A stretch of DNA of 64,000 nucleotides from Aliivibrio finisterrensis (lineage in GTDB: Bacteria > Pseudomonadota > Gammaproteobacteria > Enterobacterales > Vibrionaceae). The notes below the pieces were generated by a model. The model did not search any database, was not told where the DNA came from, and saw only the letters and a program-made list of their open reading frames with translations. The stretch covers positions 124,001 through 188,000 of the forward strand of contig NZ_WBVP01000002.1 of the NCBI RefSeq assembly GCF_008933155.1, read 5' to 3'. Positions 19,515 through 29,288 of this stretch are shown here, one piece after another. Made by a program: the position numbers and the translations under genes. How positions within the stretch are numbered: the first letter of the stretch is position 1; each line of letters starts with the position of its first letter.

Positions 19515-21041
19515 ATGATTGAGCCGTTCTTAATCTTATCAGATGACAAATCTACCGTACATTTTGTTATTCCTGAAAACATCGAATTACCCCACCTAAT
19601 CGAAGCGCACCATATCCACCAAGCTTTAAAAAATATGGGGGCAGAAAAATACTATCTATTTGATAATGAAATAGAAAATGTTATTTCTTCGATAAACAAA
19701 GGAAGTGTGTCTGAGTTAAATGGTATTCTCATTTCACAACGTCTAGATGCGCAGTTATCTATCGATATGCAAGAAGATGAAATGACCGCGACCATGACCG
19801 TAACTGGTGCTTATGGTGGCATACCATTACGCGGTCCATTGATAATAGAAGCATTAACAAATAAACATATTTTGAAGGGGATAAATAAAGATAACCTTAA
19901 AAATCTATTGTTAAAAAGCCAAGTTCTTAAGCCAGGGGAAACAATTTCAAACATCATTGCTGTCGGTCAAGCACCAATAGCAGGACAAGATGCGCAGTTT
20001 AAGTCTCTTGTCCCTAATATTCTAGAACGTGTATTACAACCACAAGAAATGGATGATGGCCATGTCGATATGCGAGATCTAGGAGAGGTAATTAGTGTTA
20101 AAAAGAACACACCGTTAATGGAAAAAATCCCTGCTGCACTAGGAAAAAACGGCCTTACTATAACAGGGAAAAGTATCATTGCGGCTTCTGGCATTGATTC
20201 TGATTTTCAGCTTTACCCAGGCTCTTCAATCTCTTCTTCTGATTCAAATATACTGCTTGCCGATATCGATGGCTCGCCTTTAATTCATACCTCTGGCGTT
20301 ACGGTTGATAATCTTCTAACCCTAAAAAATGTGAATGCGACATCAGGCCACGTTTCATTTAATGGCAGTATTTTTGTTCAGGAAGATATTGAACCCGGCA
20401 TGAAAGTATCCGCAGAGGGAAGTATTACGGTTGGCGGGTTTATTGAAAATGCAGAAGTAAACGCAAAAGGTGATATTACCGTTATGAATGGTATCATTGG
20501 TCGGCCTGTAGCGGACGAAGAACCACTAACTTGTAGTGTTACGTCTGAGGGGAAAGTAACAACAAAACTGGCTCAAAATGCGCATATAATGGCACACAAC
20601 GACATTCATATTACTCTGCATGCAAACCACTGTATCCTTGAGTCCTTAGGCTCTATTTTTGTTATTGATAATACAGAAAAACACGGCACGATTAGTGGAG
20701 GAAAGGCTACAGCTAATGGTTTTATTAAGACTGCTAACTTAGGTATCGAAGGTGGGGCTTATACTAAAATCCATGCTTTCCACGATTTTAATACTCACAA
20801 AGAGACGCTTCACGCACTTCAAAAACGCCATGATGATATAAGTTCACAAATCATAAAAATTGAGCAAATAAACATTGAACGACAATCACCTGAATTAGCA
20901 GAAAAAATCCTCCGCTCAAAAGAGAAGTCCAATCAAGATTTACTGACGTTAAGATCGGCATTGAAACAAGAACAAACCTCTTTTAACTCTAACCTTAAGA
21001 AAAATAATATATTTGTACGAATAAAATATTTCCACGAGTAG
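19515..21041 (+). CDS. DUF342 (FapA-like) polymer-forming protein
   Basis: This is a 508-residue cytoplasmic protein of the DUF342/FapA family. Its molecular role is poorly known; members affect flagellar assembly, cell surface or signalling. The central part (residues about 160-420) is rich in Gly/Ile/Val strands typical of a right-handed beta-helix, with PGMKVSAEGSITVGGFIENA and AEVNAKGDITVMNGIIGR. The C-terminal 80 residues are a charged coiled coil (HALQKRHDDISSQIIKIEQI). A GGAGAG ribosome binding site precedes the ATG. It stands alone, with a terminator about 140 bp downstream. No signal peptide is seen. Confidence 0.78.
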   Translation: MIEPFLILSDDKSTVHFVIPENIELPHLIEAHHIHQALKNMGAEKYYLFDNEIENVISSINKGSVSELNGILISQRLDAQLSIDMQEDEMTATMTVTGAYGGIPLRGPLIIEALTNKHILKGINKDNLKNLLLKSQVLKPGETISNIIAVGQAPIAGQDAQFKSLVPNILERVLQPQEMDDGHVDMRDLGEVISVKKNTPLMEKIPAALGKNGLTITGKSIIAASGIDSDFQLYPGSSISSSDSNILLADIDGSPLIHTSGVTVDNLLTLKNVNATSGHVSFNGSIFVQEDIEPGMKVSAEGSITVGGFIENAEVNAKGDITVMNGIIGRPVADEEPLTCSVTSEGKVTTKLAQNAHIMAHNDIHITLHANHCILESLGSIFVIDNTEKHGTISGGKATANGFIKTANLGIEGGAYTKIHAFHDFNTHKETLHALQKRHDDISSQIIKIEQINIERQSPELAEKILRSKEKSNQDLLTLRSALKQEQTSFNSNLKKNNIFVRIKYFHE

Positions 21042-21180
21042 ATATCCAATTCAATACAGAGCACCTAGTGACAAAAAGAGAATATAGCCCAAGTAAGGTT
21101 TCTTATTCTGGATATAACATTGATATTGAACCGGTGATGATAGGCAAAAAATAAACATCGTTTAGTATTCTACAAACAAA

Positions 21181-21215
21181 AAAATAGCATTGGCAATTAC
21201 GCTCAATGCTATTTT
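21181..21215. terminator. Bidirectional terminator between the DUF342 gene and punC
   Basis: AAAATAGCATTG (21181-21192) pairs with CAATGCTATTTT (21204-21215), with A and T tracts on both sides. It serves the convergent DUF342 and MFS genes. Confidence 0.85.
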
Positions 21216-21249
21216 TATTTACTCTAACAGGGTAGAAGTTCTAAGCAGA

Positions 21250-22443
21250 TTATTGCCCAGCTAATACCCTATTTTCTTCTTTGTTTGATTTAAATACCAA
21301 AACCGCACCAATAAATAGGAATACTAATTGCAATAGCATCACGCTACCCATTGAGATTGGACCTAAATAACTAATGCTTGATACCATCGCACTTGCCGCT
21401 ACACAAAATAGCATTTGTAAAAAGTTTAATAGACCTGAAGCCACTGCGCTGCCCTCTTTAAAGTCCATTAATGCATTGTTTACTACGATAGGGTAAACCG
21501 CGCCATTCGCTGCTGCTAAGAAACAGAATGGGATTAGCATTGGAATGATTGATGTAGGTTCCATGCGCCATGCAATTAAGAACACAATGCTCACACTCGC
21601 AATAGATAGCTTTAAGATCCAAGGAAGTACCTTTTGGCTTTCAAAACGCTCTAGAGCCCAACGACAGCCATAACCACCAACAATAAATGCAATTGTCTGT
21701 GGAATGTAGCTCAAACCGATATCAGCACCTGAATAACCCATTTGAGTCATAACAAAAGGTGACCCCGTTAACCATGCAAAGAAAATTGCAGAGCTTGCTG
21801 CATAAATTAGCATATTACCTGTGAATTTTTTTGACTTGATAACATCACGGAAAGTAATGGTTTTCGCATTAGAACTTACTACTTGAGCTGGCTCTTTATC
21901 CGCAAACGTTCTTACTGCTAGGCCAACACCAATAATAGTTAACGTAACAAAAATCATCGACCAACCATAAAACTTCTCAATAGCTGCACCCAGTAAAGGA
22001 GCCAATGCTGGAGAAAGAGCAACTAGTGGCATAATCGTTGCGAAAATACGTTGAGATGTTTTTGCATCATAACGTTGGATCACCATTGCTTGCCAAATTA
22101 CGTTAGCACTACAAGCACCTAATGCTTGAAAGAATCTCGCAACAAGTAACATTTCGACACTGGTTGAAAATGAAGCAGCCAAGCTGCTGATTGCAAAAAT
22201 GCTTAAACCAATGATTAACGATTTTTTAGTGCCTAGTTTTTGAGTCAAACGACCGTAAAAAAGTTGACCTATCGCCATACCGAATAAGAAAATACTAAGG
22301 GTTAAACCAATCATACTTTCGGTTGTTGCCAAATCACCACGAATAATATCGAATGCAGGTAAATACATATCTGTTGCTAAAAATCCCAACATACTTAGGC
22401 CAGCAAGCCAGATATAAGGAATAGATTGTTTTTTGTTTTCCAT
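21250..22443 (-). CDS. punC: Bcr/CflA-type MFS transporter, PunC-like purine nucleoside transporter
   Basis: This is a 12-helix inner-membrane carrier of the DHA1 Bcr/CflA group, 397 residues. The first helix includes GFLATDMYLPAFDIIRGDL, followed by motif A-like GRLTQKLGTKKSL. The divergent LysR gene is a close match to E. coli PunR (YdhB), whose target is punC (YdhC), a purine nucleoside importer; the shared arrangement supports PunC. I use ATG 22443, preceded by GGAGAAGAAC. An in-frame TTG at 22455 overlaps that ribosome binding site. General drug resistance of the Bcr type is the alternative reading. Confidence 0.78.
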   Translation of the reverse strand: MENKKQSIPYIWLAGLSMLGFLATDMYLPAFDIIRGDLATTESMIGLTLSIFLFGMAIGQLFYGRLTQKLGTKKSLIIGLSIFAISSLAASFSTSVEMLLVARFFQALGACSANVIWQAMVIQRYDAKTSQRIFATIMPLVALSPALAPLLGAAIEKFYGWSMIFVTLTIIGVGLAVRTFADKEPAQVVSSNAKTITFRDVIKSKKFTGNMLIYAASSAIFFAWLTGSPFVMTQMGYSGADIGLSYIPQTIAFIVGGYGCRWALERFESQKVLPWILKLSIASVSIVFLIAWRMEPTSIIPMLIPFCFLAAANGAVYPIVVNNALMDFKEGSAVASGLLNFLQMLFCVAASAMVSSISYLGPISMGSVMLLQLVFLFIGAVLVFKSNKEENRVLAGQ

Positions 22444-22573
22444 GTTCTTCTCCAAAGCTGAACATATTTAAAATCCGTTGCATTCTATGTGCTAGTTGCT
22501 ACTCTTGTGAAACGATATAATTTGCACTTAGCATCAATATTTTTGATGTGTTCAATTCACCATCAGGTTTTCT

Positions 22574-23482
22574 ATGTTTTCTTATCATGAATTAATCACA
22601 ATTGAGTCCGTTGCTCGTCTTGGTAGCTTCAGTCACGCAGCTGAAGAGTTACACAAAGTACCAAGTGCAATTAGCTATACAATTAAGTCTGTAGAAGACC
22701 GATTAACGGTGACTCTTTTTACCCGTTTACATCGCAAAGTCGTGTTAACCGCTGCTGGTGAGTATTTTGTAGAACAAGCAAGAAAGTTACTTAAAGAGAT
22801 GGAAGATATCCGTTTAAATACACAACGTGTCGCTAATGGATGGCAGCAAAGTGTCTCGGTTGCTTTGGATAATGTGGTTCGTGAAGATAGTGTGAATCAA
22901 TTAGTACGTGATTTTTACGCTACTTTTCCTGATATCGAGCTACAACTCACCATGGAAGTATTTAATGGAGTGTGGGATGCCTTAATGACAGGCAGAGCGG
23001 ATATTGGTATTGGAGCGACGGCAACTATCCCTATTGGTGGTAATTTCTCTTATCGTCCTATGGGAGAGCTTTCGTGGGATTTTGTCATGAGCACCTCTCA
23101 CCCTCTCGCAGGTTATGATGGTGCGATTCCTGATTCTGAATTAATGAAGTACCCCGTGATCTGTTTAGAAGATACATCCCGTATGCTGCCAAAAAGAACA
23201 ACCTGGCAATTGGATAATCAACGTCGTTTAATTGTTCCTAACTGGCACAGTGCCGAGCAATGTTTTATTGATGGTTTAGGTGTTGGAGTAATGCCAAGCC
23301 ATAAAGCTAAGCGCTTACTCTCGACTGGAAAGATTATTAATAAACAAATTGAAAATAACATTGCTCCAAGTCCGTGTTGCTTAGCGTGGAATACAAACAA
23401 TCAATCTATTGCGATTCAGTGGTTATTGGATTATCTCGGGGAAACAGAGAAATTGAATACTGAATGGTTAAAAGAGATATAA
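22574..23482 (+). CDS. punR: LysR-family regulator PunR-like
   Basis: This is a 302-residue LysR-type activator, divergent from the MFS gene by 130 bp. The N-terminal helix-turn-helix reads SFSHAAEELHKVPSAISYTI, followed by LFTRLHRKVVLTAAGEYF. The effector domain contains EVFNGVWDALMTGRADIGIG and EDTSRMLPKRTTWQLDNQ. These segments and the ending LLDYLGETEKLNTEWLKE match E. coli PunR, which senses purine nucleosides and activates punC. The intergenic region should carry its binding site; I could not pick one. A terminator follows at once. Confidence 0.85.
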   Translation: MFSYHELITIESVARLGSFSHAAEELHKVPSAISYTIKSVEDRLTVTLFTRLHRKVVLTAAGEYFVEQARKLLKEMEDIRLNTQRVANGWQQSVSVALDNVVREDSVNQLVRDFYATFPDIELQLTMEVFNGVWDALMTGRADIGIGATATIPIGGNFSYRPMGELSWDFVMSTSHPLAGYDGAIPDSELMKYPVICLEDTSRMLPKRTTWQLDNQRRLIVPNWHSAEQCFIDGLGVGVMPSHKAKRLLSTGKIINKQIENNIAPSPCCLAWNTNNQSIAIQWLLDYLGETEKLNTEWLKEI

Positions 23483-23518
23483 AAAATGCCGATGATCTTA
23501 TGATCATCGGCATTTTTC
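23482..23518. terminator. Bidirectional terminator between punR and pdxH
   Basis: A 16-bp perfect stem (AAAAATGCCGATGATC and its complement) with a 4-nt loop overlaps the last base of the punR stop and faces convergent pdxH. Confidence 0.9.
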
Positions 23519-23543
23519 TTAAATTAAAACGATCACGTCAAGA

Positions 23544-24179
23544 TCATGGCGCTAATCTGTCGATCACCCAGTCATCTTGATCTCTACTGTATAGGAATCG
23601 ATCATGCAGACGATGATCGCCACCCTGCCAAAATTCAATTGATTCTATATTCACTCTAAAACCGCCCCAAAACTTAGGAACAGGGATCTCTCCTTGAGCA
23701 AATTTTTGCTTCAACTCAAGATACTTACCTTCGAGGGCTGAACGTGCCGTTAAGCGGCTGCTTTGTTTACTTGCCCATGCTGCGATCTGGCTTTCTTTTG
23801 GCCTTGAGGTGAAATATTTCATATTCTCAAGTGCGCTTAGTTTCTCAGCCGTCCCAGTAATGTGAACTTGACGTTCAAGAGTGTGCCAAGGAAAGTGCAG
23901 AGAAATTTTGGCGTGTTCTGCCAGGTGTTGTGCCTTTCGAGAAGCAAGGTTGGTATAAAAAACAAACCCTGTCTTATCAAAATGCTTTAATAACACGATA
24001 CGTTGAAAGGGTTGTCCATTTTTATCAACCGTCGCCACTGTCATCGCAGTTGGGTCAGTCAGTTTTGCTTCTACCGCTTGTTTTAACCACAGTTCAAATA
24101 AATCAACGGGCTCTTGCGGTAAATCAGCTCTACGTAAGCCCCCAAGGCTGTAATCACGACGAATATCTTCTAATTCCAT
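23544..24179 (-). CDS. pdxH: Pyridoxamine 5'-phosphate oxidase
   Basis: It is an FMN-dependent oxidase that converts pyridoxine/pyridoxamine 5'-phosphate to pyridoxal phosphate, the last step of vitamin B6 synthesis and salvage. The 211-residue protein shows [20 protein letters not shown] at the N-terminus and [23 protein letters not shown] in the FMN barrel. [23 protein letters not shown] and the C-terminal signature [19 protein letters not shown] follow. Complete and monocistronic on the minus strand. Confidence 0.95.
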   Translation of the reverse strand: MELEDIRRDYSLGGLRRADLPQEPVDLFELWLKQAVEAKLTDPTAMTVATVDKNGQPFQRIVLLKHFDKTGFVFYTNLASRKAQHLAEHAKISLHFPWHTLERQVHITGTAEKLSALENMKYFTSRPKESQIAAWASKQSSRLTARSALEGKYLELKQKFAQGEIPVPKFWGGFRVNIESIEFWQGGDHRLHDRFLYSRDQDDWVIDRLAP

Positions 24180-24244
24180 GTAAATCTCACTTCGACTTGT
24201 TTGTTGAAATTGTGCTCTTTTGAACGCCCTTAAACAAGGGGCTA

Positions 24245-24275
24245 AAATAAAAAAGGGCCAAAACAGGCCCTTAAT
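24245..24275 (-). terminator. Terminator after the adhesin gene
   Basis: AAGGGCC/GGCCCTT stem with a T tract on the minus strand, about 20 bp beyond the adhesin stop codon. Confidence 0.85.
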
Positions 24276-24294
24276 TTAAGGTTAGGTCCACTAA

Positions 24295-27200
24295 TTAAGT
24301 AATATCATCTAATTTAAACATCTGATCATTCATTAGTTTTGTTAGTACTTCTGATTGATTAGAGAAGTTAGCGTCTTCTAATCCAAATGAATCAACTGCA
24401 CCTTCAACAATGATTTCATGGGCGTTACCTGCATCGTCTGTAATGGATAGAGTTAGATCATCTCCGCTTTCAGATACAGTAATGTGGGAAAGTAGATCTT
24501 CCATATTAATAGCATCATCATCGCCACCGATAATTTCAGTTAAGTCAATTAAATCCTCACCTACAGTAAAGTCTTTGATGGTGTCAGTCCCTGTACCAGC
24601 ACCTTGATCAACCCACTTGAAGATGTCTTTACCTGCGCCGCCTACTAAAATATCGTCACCTAATCCACCAATTAAAATGTCATTACCTTCGTGGCCTAAA
24701 ATAATATCTGCATGTATATCTTGGCTAGGTGCAGCATTAACAGTTGTCGTCGCTTCTGAATTATTTGAAGATTCTTTTGCAACTGCTGAAACATCAATAT
24801 CAAGAGTTTCTGCCGATGGATAACGAACAACTAAATTATCGTAATTAACCGTTTGAGTATCTTGGCCGGCAATATCAATCACCCAAATTTTCTCGCCGTT
24901 GATCTCTTTAAATTCTCCAAGAGGTTGGTTGGAGTCTTTATCAAAAATTTGAGCCCCTGCAGGAAGACCCGAGATATTAATAGTATCTAAATATTCACTA
25001 CCATCTGTATCCATTACAGATGCGGATAAATCTAGTGTCGTTTCTGTCTCTTGTAGAATCGTATACGTTCCATCAGAATTTAGCTCAACAATGGCATCAG
25101 AGAAGATTAATCGCTCGATTTGATATAAGTGATCACCGTTATCTTCAGGTCTTGTATGGTCATATCCGGTATCTCTACCTAATGTGTCTGTTACAACCCA
25201 ATGGTCGACACCTCCACCGTGTGCTCCACCTTGGTTTACGATTAAATATTCACTTATTTTTCCGCTATATATAACGCCATCAATACCAGAATCTAGAGGT
25301 CCTGTTCCTCCATAGATTGAATCGTTACTAGATCCACCAACGAAAACATCGTTACCAGTGCCTGCAACCAAGTCTCCAATCAAACTATTTACAACACCAG
25401 TACCAATAATTAAATTGTTCCCGTCATCGCCAAGCACCATTTCACCGCTATACACAACATTCCCTATACCAGGTATAGTTCCGCCATTAGCAAAGAAGTC
25501 TTTAATTGAATTTACATCACTTGTATCAAAACCAGGGCCAGCAATTACTGATTCACCTAACACAACAGATAGCGTTGGTTTATCTGCCGCGGCATTAACT
25601 ATAAGTGTTGCAGATCCTGTTGAAGACTGATATCCATCAGTTACAGTGACTTCAAATTTAACGGCATTATTACTATCAAAATGTTTATTTTCTGCTGGAG
25701 TAAACGTTGCACCAGTCACTTCAACATCATTAAAAATCAGATCTAAAGAACCAAACGCTGGATCAACCGTAATATTAGTTAACGTAACATCGTCTCTTAT
25801 CTTTAAATCCTTTAGGTTTAATGAGATCGCTACATCTTCATCGGTTGAATTAAATACTAAATCATTAACAGTTGGTGCGTTATTAATGTCTTTCGCGACC
25901 GTGTCGCTGATAGCCGTATCACTAGCACTATCGCTATCACCCGCGGTGTTGCCATCTTGGTCTATGAACGTCGCATTTGCCGTTAAGGTGCCATCCGCCA
26001 GCCTTTTCACGTCGACGTCATTAATGGTGTAAGTGCCATCGTTGTTATTGATCACCGTATAATCACCATCCACCGTGGCGGTACCATCACCGTTCAACGT
26101 CACGTTGAACGTGATGTCGTTTGCGGTGTCACCATCTTCATCACTGATGACCACAGTGGCCGTGCCTGAGCTCACGCCCTCACCGAAGCGCACCGTGATG
26201 TCCGCTTTTTCTGTTGCGTTGATGACTTCGCTGTTGTTGCCGTCCGCGTCGTTATTGTCCGTGATGCTCACGCTTGCTGGCGTGATGCCATTGACTGGAT
26301 CACCGGTCTCTTCACCATAAGTCGTATCAACCGTCACGTCTTGCGTCGCGTTCGTTGTGTTGCCGTTCGCATCCGTCACGCTCGCCATCACGCGGTGAAC
26401 CCCGTCTGCCAGCTCGCTGCCTTCCAGATCCAGTGTCCACACGCCACCGCTCACGCTCACGCTCAGTTTGCCGTCGCCCACGGTGTAGGTGTTGTCGCCC
26501 ACTTTCACGCTCAACGTATTGTTGTCATCCACGTCCACCGTGCCTGAGATTTTCAGCGTGTTGTCTGTGGTGACGTAGTCGCCCGCCGTGCCGGTGTCTT
26601 CTGTGATGCCCGTGATCGCCACGGTCACGCCGTCGCCGTCGTTGTCCGCCGTTGTATCTAGCACCGTGGTGTCTGTTACTGTGACGGTATTTCCTGACGA
26701 GTCTTCTGCTTCCATGCTCACCGTTAAAGTGCCATCGTTCAAGCCTGATAAGTTTTGAGCGGTAATGGTGACGACACCTTCAGCGCTCACCGTAATGCCT
26801 GATGAGATCTTGTGCTCATTGCCGTCTTTGTCGGTAATGAGCACGCTGTTTACCGTACTGCCCGCCTCTACTTTTGAAACAAAAGTGACGCTTTGAGCTT
26901 CTTGAGCATTCAGTAACTCATCGCCCCCATCCACAAAATCAATGCCGCTTTCTGGTCCGGTAATATCGACTTGGATCTCATCACTCACCACGCCACTGTT
27001 GCCTGCTTCATCAGTCACGCTCATGTCAACGGTTAAGTCACCGTCAGCGAACCCTTGCGCTTTTAAATCCAACCCTGTGATGGTGACAACACCGTCTGTC
27101 ACGCTGTACTCACCCGCTTTCAGCGTGTATGTCACCGTTTCACCATCGATGTTTTTACCGCTGATGACGATTCTGTTTAGCGTGCCATTGGCTTCCACTT

Positions 27201-28752
27201 TGCCCGTTAGAGTCACGGCGCTCAGCTCTGTGCCATTCAAAACGCCATCACCATCCACAAATTGGATGTTGTTCAGATCGTTGCTTGCGTCGTCGTCGTC
27301 CACCCCTTTGCCTGGTGCCGTTGTATCTAGCATCGTGGTGTCTGTTACTGTGACGGTATTTCCTGACGAGTCTTCTGCTTCCATGCTCACCGTTAAAGTG
27401 CCATCGTTCAAGCCTGATAAGTTTTGAGCGGTAATGGTGACGACACCTTCAGCGCTCACCGTAATGCCTGATGTGATCTTGTGCTCATTGCCGTCTTTGT
27501 CGGTAATGAGCACGCTGTTTACCGTACTGCCCGCCTCTACTTTTGAAACAAAAGTGACGCTTTGAGCTTCTTGAGCATTCAGTAACTCATCGCCCCCATC
27601 CACAAAATCAATGCCGCTTTCTGGTCCGGTAATATCGACTTGGATCTCATCACTCACCACGCCACTGTTGCCTGCTTCATCAGTCACGCTCATGTCAACG
27701 GTTAAGTCACCGTCAGCGAACCCTTGCGCTTTTAAATCCAACCCTGTGATGGTGACAACACCGTCTGTCACGCTGTACTCACCCGCTTTCAGCGTGTATG
27801 TCACCGTTTCACCATCGATGTTTTTACCGCTGATGACGATGCTGTTTAGCGTGCCATTGGCTTCCACTTTGCCCGTTAGAGTCACGGCGCTCAGCTCTGT
27901 GCCATTCAAAACGCCATCACCATCCACAAATTGGATGTTGTTCAGATCGTTGCTTGCGTCGTCGTCGTCCACCCCTTTGCCTGGCGCCGTCGTATCCAGC
28001 TCAAACCCCACTTCATTAGACCTTGGGCCAGTATCGCCTGTTGGATCGGTAATATCTGCTACGTATTCATAGCTTCCATCTGGGGTAGGAGTTGGTACAG
28101 TGATTTCTACCTTGCCATTTGTAATATCATCTTCAGTAATTAGATGCTCGCCAACCACCTTCCCGTCACCATCGTGTAACTCAACTTTGTCACCTTTTTC
28201 TGTGCCTATTGGTAGAGTTACTTCTACTTGAATGTCGTTTTCTGCATGTTTTTCATTAATCACTCCATTTTCATCAACTTCTTGAATAGATAAAGTCGGC
28301 GCGGTTTTAACTAAGCCATTACTTGGATCTGGAATTTGAAACTCTCCAGTCTCTCTATATGCCTTGTATTGTTCTGATAATGTTAAACTTTGTGTTTTCG
28401 ATAGCCCAAGAGACTCTAATGAAGAAGTATCAAAACTTGTTTCAGCAATAGTACTTTTTCCAATACGTTCAATCTCTGTTGATGTAGTCAAACTTGAACC
28501 GTTATCTTCACCAGCAGCGGGAGCATCTGCGATAAGACTTGGATCCTGGCCATCAACAATTGCACTTAATATTGCATTAATGTCATCATTTTTTTCGGGT
28601 AAATCAATATTGCTAACCACTAAACTACCAGAAGAACCTTCAACAATAATTTCCCCGGGTAGCACCTTTTCACCTGGAGCAATTAGCTTTAAGTTACCGT
28701 TTTTATCAATAACAATTATCTGCTCTGCATTTATTGATGTATTTTCAGCCAT
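24295..28752 (-). CDS. lapI: Large type I-secreted biofilm adhesin, LapI/LapA-like
   Basis: This is a cell-surface adhesin of 1485 residues, predicted to be exported by the LapB-LapC-TolC system and held in the outer membrane by an N-terminal retention module. That module (residues 1-75) contains IIVIDKNGNLKLIAPGEKV and is followed by a di-alanine cleavage site PAAG at 78-81. The middle is a chain of Ig-like/cadherin-like repeats with DTTAPGKGVDDDD linkers, including two near-identical 223-residue units. The C-terminus has RTX-type GGxGxD repeats (GNDILIGGLGDDILVGGAGKD) and a type I secretion target domain. I use ATG 28752 with GGGGA upstream; the frame opens 8 codons earlier. Bases about 25900-28000 are markedly richer in GC than the rest. 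Confidence 0.84.
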   Translation of the reverse strand: MAENTSINAEQIIVIDKNGNLKLIAPGEKVLPGEIIVEGSSGSLVVSNIDLPEKNDDINAILSAIVDGQDPSLIADAPAAGEDNGSSLTTSTEIERIGKSTIAETSFDTSSLESLGLSKTQSLTLSEQYKAYRETGEFQIPDPSNGLVKTAPTLSIQEVDENGVINEKHAENDIQVEVTLPIGTEKGDKVELHDGDGKVVGEHLITEDDITNGKVEITVPTPTPDGSYEYVADITDPTGDTGPRSNEVGFELDTTAPGKGVDDDDASNDLNNIQFVDGDGVLNGTELSAVTLTGKVEANGTLNSIVISGKNIDGETVTYTLKAGEYSVTDGVVTITGLDLKAQGFADGDLTVDMSVTDEAGNSGVVSDEIQVDITGPESGIDFVDGGDELLNAQEAQSVTFVSKVEAGSTVNSVLITDKDGNEHKITSGITVSAEGVVTITAQNLSGLNDGTLTVSMEAEDSSGNTVTVTDTTMLDTTAPGKGVDDDDASNDLNNIQFVDGDGVLNGTELSAVTLTGKVEANGTLNRIVISGKNIDGETVTYTLKAGEYSVTDGVVTITGLDLKAQGFADGDLTVDMSVTDEAGNSGVVSDEIQVDITGPESGIDFVDGGDELLNAQEAQSVTFVSKVEAGSTVNSVLITDKDGNEHKISSGITVSAEGVVTITAQNLSGLNDGTLTVSMEAEDSSGNTVTVTDTTVLDTTADNDGDGVTVAITGITEDTGTAGDYVTTDNTLKISGTVDVDDNNTLSVKVGDNTYTVGDGKLSVSVSGGVWTLDLEGSELADGVHRVMASVTDANGNTTNATQDVTVDTTYGEETGDPVNGITPASVSITDNNDADGNNSEVINATEKADITVRFGEGVSSGTATVVISDEDGDTANDITFNVTLNGDGTATVDGDYTVINNNDGTYTINDVDVKRLADGTLTANATFIDQDGNTAGDSDSASDTAISDTVAKDINNAPTVNDLVFNSTDEDVAISLNLKDLKIRDDVTLTNITVDPAFGSLDLIFNDVEVTGATFTPAENKHFDSNNAVKFEVTVTDGYQSSTGSATLIVNAAADKPTLSVVLGESVIAGPGFDTSDVNSIKDFFANGGTIPGIGNVVYSGEMVLGDDGNNLIIGTGVVNSLIGDLVAGTGNDVFVGGSSNDSIYGGTGPLDSGIDGVIYSGKISEYLIVNQGGAHGGGVDHWVVTDTLGRDTGYDHTRPEDNGDHLYQIERLIFSDAIVELNSDGTYTILQETETTLDLSASVMDTDGSEYLDTINISGLPAGAQIFDKDSNQPLGEFKEINGEKIWVIDIAGQDTQTVNYDNLVVRYPSAETLDIDVSAVAKESSNNSEATTTVNAAPSQDIHADIILGHEGNDILIGGLGDDILVGGAGKDIFKWVDQGAGTGTDTIKDFTVGEDLIDLTEIIGGDDDAINMEDLLSHITVSESGDDLTLSITDDAGNAHEIIVEGAVDSFGLEDANFSNQSEVLTKLMNDQMFKLDDIT
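26651..27988 (-). repeat. 669-bp tandem duplication inside the adhesin gene
   Basis: Two consecutive copies, about 26651-27319 and 27320-27988, are almost base-for-base identical. Visible differences change three residues (Ser/Arg, Thr/Ser, Met/Val). The unit is 223 codons, so the frame is kept. Exact edges are uncertain by some tens of bases. Confidence 0.9.
28510..28521 (-). other. Predicted LapG cleavage site (PAAG) in the adhesin
   Basis: These four codons encode Pro-Ala-Ala-Gly just after the retention module. LapG-type proteases cut between the two alanines of T/P-A-A-G motifs in LapA-like adhesins. A LapG homologue is encoded at 35368-36036. Confidence 0.75.
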
Positions 28753-28776
28753 GACAAAATCCCCAAATCCATTCAT

Positions 28777-29288
28777 TCACACCAATCATCCCTTAGTTAA
28801 CAATTAGCAATATATTGCATCAAATTTATCATATTATTAACAGTATCGCCACAGCATGAAAGCAGTGATAAACGTGAAAACACCGTAACAAAATTGTCCT
28901 ATTACTTATTTATTCTCACTTTTATGAACCTCATCGCAAAATGTGATACTTATTCCATAATATATGTAAGAATAATCGACAAAAAACTTTTTCATAAAAA
29001 TAAAAACAACCAAATCTCAATAATAAGACAGAATTTATTTGCTTTTTTATTCTCATTTTTAAAAGCTCATCAATTTATTTTATCTGACATGTGACAAAGT
29101 ATTAATCACCATATTTCAACAGGTTAATTTTTGCTTTTTATATTTTTATAACGTAGCATTTCCAACATTTAAAAAACAAAAACAATACATAGATTTGACA
29201 TGTACATATAATTATCGCTGAACTTTTCATACAATTATATGGCGTCTTAATTTGTGGTTATAAGAGTACGATAACAAGGAGAACAACA
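28777..29288. other. Divergent control region between the adhesin and the TolC-like gene
   Basis: This is 512 bp of very AT-rich DNA with no credible gene. It should hold promoters for the adhesin (minus) and the TolC/OmpA-like operon (plus). I saw TGTGA half-sites near 28940 and 29090 but no full CRP palindrome. Long upstream AT tracts are common at H-NS-silenced adhesin loci; that is inference. Confidence 0.45.

Noticed and set aside
21068-21154. 28-codon ORF starting GTG after the DUF342 gene
   Set aside because: Short, without a ribosome binding site or recognisable motif; it could be chance or a remnant of the preceding gene.
26942-28072. Two similar plus-strand ORFs of 153-161 residues
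   Set aside because: They are antisense shadows of the duplicated adhesin unit; their similarity simply reflects the 669-bp repeat.
28894-29094. 66-residue ORF in the divergent adhesin/TolC region
   Set aside because: Phe/Ile/Lys/Asn-rich translation of AT-rich DNA with no ribosome binding site.
28920-29120. CRP-like TGTGA half-sites upstream of the adhesin
   Set aside because: The second halves do not match TCACA at the right spacing.
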